DNA from: an uncultured Oscillospiraceae bacterium
GTDB lineage: Bacteria; Bacillota; Clostridia; Oscillospirales; Oscillospiraceae
Direction: 5' to 3'
NCBI GenBank assembly: GCA_900756715.1
Contig: CAAELC010000063.1
Location: forward strand, 1-9,460
DNA: 9,460 nt
In this document: positions 5,882-9,460 of the stretch, in pieces
Layout of the letters: each line of letters opens with the position of its first letter
Position numbering within the stretch: the first letter of the stretch is position 1
Translations under genes and position numbers: made by a program
Notes under the pieces: generated by a model
The model's input: the letters and a program-made list of their open reading frames with translations, nothing else
Told to the model about the DNA's origin: nothing
Database searches by the model: none

Positions 5882-6934
5882 ATGGAGCATTCCTCCCGAA
5901 AGCGAAATATTGTATGTCTTCTGCTTCTGGCCGCGGTGGTCTGTGCCTTTCTGTGTCTGTTTGTCGGCTCATCCGGCATGAGCGCCGCAGAGTGCCTGCA
6001 GGCGCTGCTTGGGCGCGGCACCCCCGCCCAGATTCGCATTCTCCGGCAGATCCGTCTGCCCCGGGTTCTGGCGGCTATGATTGCCGGCGGCGGGTTATCC
6101 GTCTCCGGCCTGATGATGCAGACCAATCTCAACAACCCCATGGCCTCTCCCTCCACACTGGGGGTATCCAACGCCGCCGTGTTCGGGGCAAACCTGTCCA
6201 TTATCGCCTTTGCCGGCGGCTATCTTTCCACCGGGCACAATGTGTCCAACTACAGTGTCGGCATGAATCCCTATGCCGCCTCTGCCATGGCTTTTCTGTT
6301 TTCCTTTCTGTCGGTGCTGCTGATTCTGGGGCTGTGCCGCCTGCGTGCCTTTTCCCCCAATGTGGTGGTGCTGGCCGGTCTGGCCGTCGGCTCGGCGTGG
6401 ACGGCCGGTACAACCATCCTGCAATTTTATGCCACCGATGTAGGACTTTCCGCCGCAGTGATCTGGAGCTTTGGCGATCTGGGCCGGGCTACCTATGAAA
6501 CGGACCTGCTTATGCTGGTGGTTACGGCCGTGGGTGCAGGGCTGTTCTGGCTTCTGTCCTGGCAGTATAACGCGCTGCTCAGCGGCGACGCCACCGCCGC
6601 CAGCATGGGCGTATGCGTCCGCCGGCTGCGTTTTGTGTCGCTGCTGTTTGCCTCGCTGATTACCGCCGTGTGCGTGTCCTATCTGGGGGTAATCGGCTTT
6701 GTGGGAATCATCTGTCCCCATGTGACCAAGCGCCTGCTGGGGCAGGATCACCGGCTTTCTATTCCGGTGTCCATGCTGACAGGCAGTCTTCTTCTGCTGC
6801 TGGCGGACACACTGGCCCGCAGTCTGGGCGGCGGCTCCGCTTTGCCGGTGGGGGCTGTTACCTCCTTGCTGGGCGCTCCTTTTTTCCTGTTCATTCTTTT
6901 CTCCCGGGAGGACATCGGCCATGCTGGACATTGA
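5882..6934 (+). CDS. FecCD-family ABC transporter permease (iron-chelate, heme or corrinoid uptake)
   Basis: Membrane subunit of a type II ABC importer, expected to form a dimer in the cytoplasmic membrane. The product has 350 residues, the usual family size, with about ten hydrophobic segments. Family signatures seen are IRLPRVLAAMIAGGGLSVSG early on, NNPMASPSTLGVSNAA, and near the end the coupling region GFVGIICPHVTKRLLGQDHR, which contacts the ATPase, followed by LPVGAVTSLLGAPFF. AAAGGAG lies 7 bases before the ATG. The last 14 bases overlap the start of the ATPase gene. Only one permease gene is present, as expected for a homodimer. The family carries siderophores, heme, vitamin B12 and related chelates, and the substrate here is not shown by the sequence. 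Confidence 0.94.
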   Translation: MEHSSRKRNIVCLLLLAAVVCAFLCLFVGSSGMSAAECLQALLGRGTPAQIRILRQIRLPRVLAAMIAGGGLSVSGLMMQTNLNNPMASPSTLGVSNAAVFGANLSIIAFAGGYLSTGHNVSNYSVGMNPYAASAMAFLFSFLSVLLILGLCRLRAFSPNVVVLAGLAVGSAWTAGTTILQFYATDVGLSAAVIWSFGDLGRATYETDLLMLVVTAVGAGLFWLLSWQYNALLSGDATAASMGVCVRRLRFVSLLFASLITAVCVSYLGVIGFVGIICPHVTKRLLGQDHRLSIPVSMLTGSLLLLLADTLARSLGGGSALPVGAVTSLLGAPFFLFILFSREDIGHAGH

Positions 6935-7691
6935 AAATCTCCACTTCCGCTATGGCCGGCACGCCCCGCCGGTTCTGCAGGGCGTAAACCTGCAGCTTGC
7001 CGACGGGGAAATCGGTATTCTGCTGGGAAAGAACGGTAGCGGAAAAACCACCCTTTTTCGGACCATTCTGGGGCTTGAGCGCCCCCAGCAGGGCACCATC
7101 CGCTTTGGCGGCGACGATCTGGCCGCCCTGCCGCCCCGTCAGCGGGCACGAAAGATTGCCTATGTGCCGCAGCACATTCATTTTGGCTCCCTGACGGTAT
7201 ATGACTCCATTCTCATGGGGCGCATGTCCCACTTTGGCCTGCGGCCCGGTCCGGAGGATCACCGGGCGGTGGAGCAGATTCTGGCAGAAATGCAGCTGGA
7301 GTCCTTTGCCTGCCGCAATGCTGAGCAGCTTTCCGGCGGTGAAAAGCAGAAGGTTGCCATTGCCCGGGCGCTGGTGCAGCAGCCGGAGCTGTTGGTGTTT
7401 GACGAGCCTACCGGCAATCTGGATCTGGAAAACGGAGAGCTGATTGTGGAGGAGGCCCGGCGGGCCTCCCGGGAGCGGCACATCACCATTCTCAGCTCCC
7501 TTCACGATCTGAATCAGGCCCTGCATCTGGGCGACCGGTTTTTCTTTTTAAAGGACGGCGTCATTCGCTGCTCGGGCGGAACCGATATATTCACCCCGCA
7601 AATTATTGAGGATATTTTTCATATTCCTGCCCGGATTGTGGAGATAGACGGGCAAAAAATCATTTTAGGAGGAAAACAATATGTTTTATAA
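6921..7691 (+). CDS. ABC transporter ATP-binding protein of the FecE/BtuD type
   Basis: Cytoplasmic ATPase that powers the importer. The 256-residue product has Walker A GKNGSGKTT (36-44), a Q-loop at Gln84 in YVPQ, the signature LSGGEKQ (137-143), Walker B LLVFDEP (157-163), the D-loop GNLD (165-168) and the switch histidine His195. All motifs needed for ATP hydrolysis are intact. The ATG at 6921 is preceded by GGGAGG and overlaps the permease gene by 14 bases; its end overlaps the binding-protein gene by 11 bases. Both overlaps suggest translational coupling and matched amounts of the subunits. Confidence 0.95.
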   Translation: MLDIENLHFRYGRHAPPVLQGVNLQLADGEIGILLGKNGSGKTTLFRTILGLERPQQGTIRFGGDDLAALPPRQRARKIAYVPQHIHFGSLTVYDSILMGRMSHFGLRPGPEDHRAVEQILAEMQLESFACRNAEQLSGGEKQKVAIARALVQQPELLVFDEPTGNLDLENGELIVEEARRASRERHITILSSLHDLNQALHLGDRFFFLKDGVIRCSGGTDIFTPQIIEDIFHIPARIVEIDGQKIILGGKQYVL

Positions 7692-8838
7692 GCGCGCGTT
7701 GACTTTTCTGCTGGCCCTGACGCTGGCCCTGTCCCTTTGCGCTTGCGGCGCCAAGGCTCCGGCCGATGACGGCACCCAGACGATTACCGACGGCGTGGGC
7801 CGCCAGGTCACCATTACCCCCGGCACCTATCAGCGGGTGGTTTGCATCGGCGCAGGTGCCCTGCGGATGTACACCTATGTTGGTGATACCGCCCTTCTGT
7901 GCGGCGTGGAGGACATTGACAACACCTCCCTGACGCAGAGGCCCAAGATGTTCGATTCCGTGGCCCGTCCCTATCTGCTGGCCTATGGCGATGTGTTCCA
8001 GACGCTGCCCTCCTGCGGCACCGGCGGCCCCAACGCACAGGCGGCAGAGGCCGAGAAAATCCTCTCCTGCAGCCCGGACATTGTCCTCTCGGAATATGAG
8101 GATGTGGAAAAAGAGGATGCCCTACAGGCTCAGCTGGGTGTTCCCGTCGTCACGCTGAAGGCCGGGCCGGACGGCGTGTTTGACGATGCCTTCCGCCAGA
8201 GCATGACGCTGCTGGGGCAGATTTTCGGACGTAATGAGCAGGCAGAAGCCCTTCTTTCCTTTATAGACGGCCAGCAGGCGGATCTTCTTCGCCGCACAGC
8301 AAGCCTGACTGACGCGGAAAAGCCTGGCGTGTATCTCTGTGGCCTTGGCAACTGGGGTACCACCAACCATCTTATGACCGCCCAGAACTACGCGCCCTTC
8401 CGGGTGGCAGGCGTGCGCAATGTGGTCACCGGCCTTGCAGCGGACGGTATTCAGGCCATCGAGGAGGAGAAGTTCGTTTCTCTCGGCTCCGACATGGATA
8501 TTCTGGTGCTGGATGCTGCTGCGGTAAAGAACATCGCCCCGCTGTATCAGGAAAAGCCGGATCTTTTTTCCGCCTGCAAGGCATGGCAGACCGGCCGTGT
8601 CTATCTGGAAATGGCCTACAATGCCTATTACACCAACTATGAGATTGCGCTGTCCAACACCTGGTTTCTGGCCAAATCCGTCTATCCCGACCTGTTCTCC
8701 GATGTGGATATGACGGCGAAAACCAACGAGATTACCAACGCCTTTCTGGGCCGGGAGCTGGCCGATGAGATTTTTGCCTGCCCCTCCAGCTTTGGCGGCT
8801 ATCAGCAGATTGACACTGCCACCTTTTTTGCATCCTGA
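7681..8838 (+). CDS. Lipoprotein substrate-binding protein of a metal-chelate ABC importer (TroA/FecB-like)
   Basis: Extracellular receptor anchored to the outer face of the membrane. The N-terminus has a Lys-Arg start, a hydrophobic stretch and a lipobox ending at Cys22 (LCAC), giving a lipid-anchored protein. The mature part opens with ITDGVGRQVTIT (35-46), the usual first strand of helical-backbone binding proteins. At 385 residues it is longer than most FepB- or BtuF-like proteins (about 270-330). The C-terminal third is tyrosine-rich, including AYNAYYTNYEIALSNT, which recalls the longer iron-complex receptors found in methanogens and clostridia. AGGAGG lies 8 bases before the ATG, inside the ATPase gene. 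The bound ligand is uncertain: heme, corrinoid, siderophore or another metal complex. Confidence 0.92.
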   Translation: MFYKRALTFLLALTLALSLCACGAKAPADDGTQTITDGVGRQVTITPGTYQRVVCIGAGALRMYTYVGDTALLCGVEDIDNTSLTQRPKMFDSVARPYLLAYGDVFQTLPSCGTGGPNAQAAEAEKILSCSPDIVLSEYEDVEKEDALQAQLGVPVVTLKAGPDGVFDDAFRQSMTLLGQIFGRNEQAEALLSFIDGQQADLLRRTASLTDAEKPGVYLCGLGNWGTTNHLMTAQNYAPFRVAGVRNVVTGLAADGIQAIEEEKFVSLGSDMDILVLDAAAVKNIAPLYQEKPDLFSACKAWQTGRVYLEMAYNAYYTNYEIALSNTWFLAKSVYPDLFSDVDMTAKTNEITNAFLGRELADEIFACPSSFGGYQQIDTATFFAS

Positions 8839-8847
8839 GGAGGGCCT

Positions 8848-9435
8848 ATGATTCAACGAGACGATGTTCAGGCTTTTTTTGACCGCTGTGCCCCCACCTG
8901 GGACGCGGAACTGGTGCGCAGTGAGGAGATCATCGACATAATCCTCACCGGCGCCGGGGTCTGCGCAGGCAGTCGGGTGCTGGATGTGGCCTGCGGCACC
9001 GGTGTGCTCATCGGGGACTATCTGGCCCGGGGCGCTGCCTCTGTCACGGCGATAGATCTCTCCCCGGAGATGGCCCGCCGGGCCGCCGCCAAATTTCCAC
9101 AGCCGTCTGTCCGGGTGTTCTGCGGTGATGTGGAGGAGCTGGACGTAGGGCACGATTTTGATGTAGTTATGGTCTACAACGCATTCCCCCACTTTCCCCA
9201 GCCCGCCCGGCTCATCACCCGGCTTTCCTCTCTGCTGGCCCCCGGCGGCACGCTGACCGTGGCCCACGGCATGAGCCGCGCCGTTATTGACCGGCATCAT
9301 CTGGGCCCGGCCCGGAAGGTATCCATGGGACTGATGGAGGCCGAGCAGCTGGCTGAACTATTTGCCCCCTATCTGCAGGTGGAGCTGACCATCTCTGATG
9401 ACAGGATGTATCAGGTCACCGGCAGAAAGCTGTAA
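8848..9435 (+). CDS. Class I SAM-dependent methyltransferase in the transport operon
   Basis: Predicted cytoplasmic methyltransferase of 195 residues. Motif I is VLDVACGTG (44-52), then an acidic residue ending the second strand in AIDLSPEM, CGDVEEL as motif II-like, and FDVVMVYNAFPHF with APGGTLTV as post-motifs. The opening AFFDRCAPTWD is seen in UbiE-like enzymes, but the protein is short and has no clear lid domain. AGGAGGG lies just before the ATG, 9 bases after the stop of the binding-protein gene, so it is the fourth gene of the operon. The acceptor is unknown. A link to the imported chelate or to its metal, including detoxification, is inferred from position only. No terminator is seen in the 25 bases left in the window. 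Confidence 0.88.
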   Translation: MIQRDDVQAFFDRCAPTWDAELVRSEEIIDIILTGAGVCAGSRVLDVACGTGVLIGDYLARGAASVTAIDLSPEMARRAAAKFPQPSVRVFCGDVEELDVGHDFDVVMVYNAFPHFPQPARLITRLSSLLAPGGTLTVAHGMSRAVIDRHHLGPARKVSMGLMEAEQLAELFAPYLQVELTISDDRMYQVTGRKL

Positions 9436-9460
9436 TATTTCCCCATCAGGCGCAAAAACC

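Noticed and set aside
8122..9300. A 392-codon open frame on the minus strand antisense to the binding-protein and methyltransferase genes.
   Set aside because: It crosses two well-supported genes, has no recognisable domain and no plausible ribosome binding site seen. Long antisense frames are common in GC-rich coding DNA.

Overview
The window looks like a stretch of chromosome from a GC-rich anaerobic Firmicute, most likely a gut clostridium of the Oscillospiraceae kind. This is inferred from several things: strong AGGAGG-type ribosome binding sites before nearly every gene, two proteins with paired [4Fe-4S] clusters, a Gram-positive style lipoprotein binding protein, and high GC with compact operons. 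No rRNA, tRNA, CRISPR array, transposase or integrase is seen, and nothing in base composition or gene order suggests a recent insertion.

Left part, minus strand (1-4800). A three-gene operon is read from a good sigma-A-type promoter at 4757-4785. It encodes a flavin-fold/ferredoxin protein (4006-4686), an APC-family amino acid permease (2636-3967) and a second paralogous flavin-fold/ferredoxin protein (1901-2623). It ends at a perfect 13-bp hairpin at 1830-1859. Further on, still on the minus strand, an acyl-CoA synthetase-like AMP-binding enzyme (35-1567) has its own promoter at 1718-1746. The spacer of that promoter carries the palindrome TGGTCAGACCA, which matches the core of FadR-type GntR operators. 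The permease set between two related redox proteins is the part least explained by known systems. A plausible but unproven reading is uptake of an amino acid or amine that is then reduced or oxidised by the two flavin/Fe-S proteins.

Middle (4899-5795). A single-gene unit on the plus strand has its own promoter, an exonuclease III/AP endonuclease gene, and a strong intrinsic terminator. It diverges from the permease operon.

Right part, plus strand (5797-9460). A tightly coupled four-gene operon encodes a FecCD-type permease, an ABC ATPase, a lipoprotein substrate-binding protein and a class I SAM-dependent methyltransferase. The first three genes overlap, and the fourth starts 9 bases after the third. 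Together the first three form a complete importer for a metal chelate, heme or corrinoid. The methyltransferase may act on the imported compound. The operon has a consensus -10 box and a 7-bp inverted repeat next to it. The window ends 25 bases after the methyltransferase gene, so the end of the operon is not seen.
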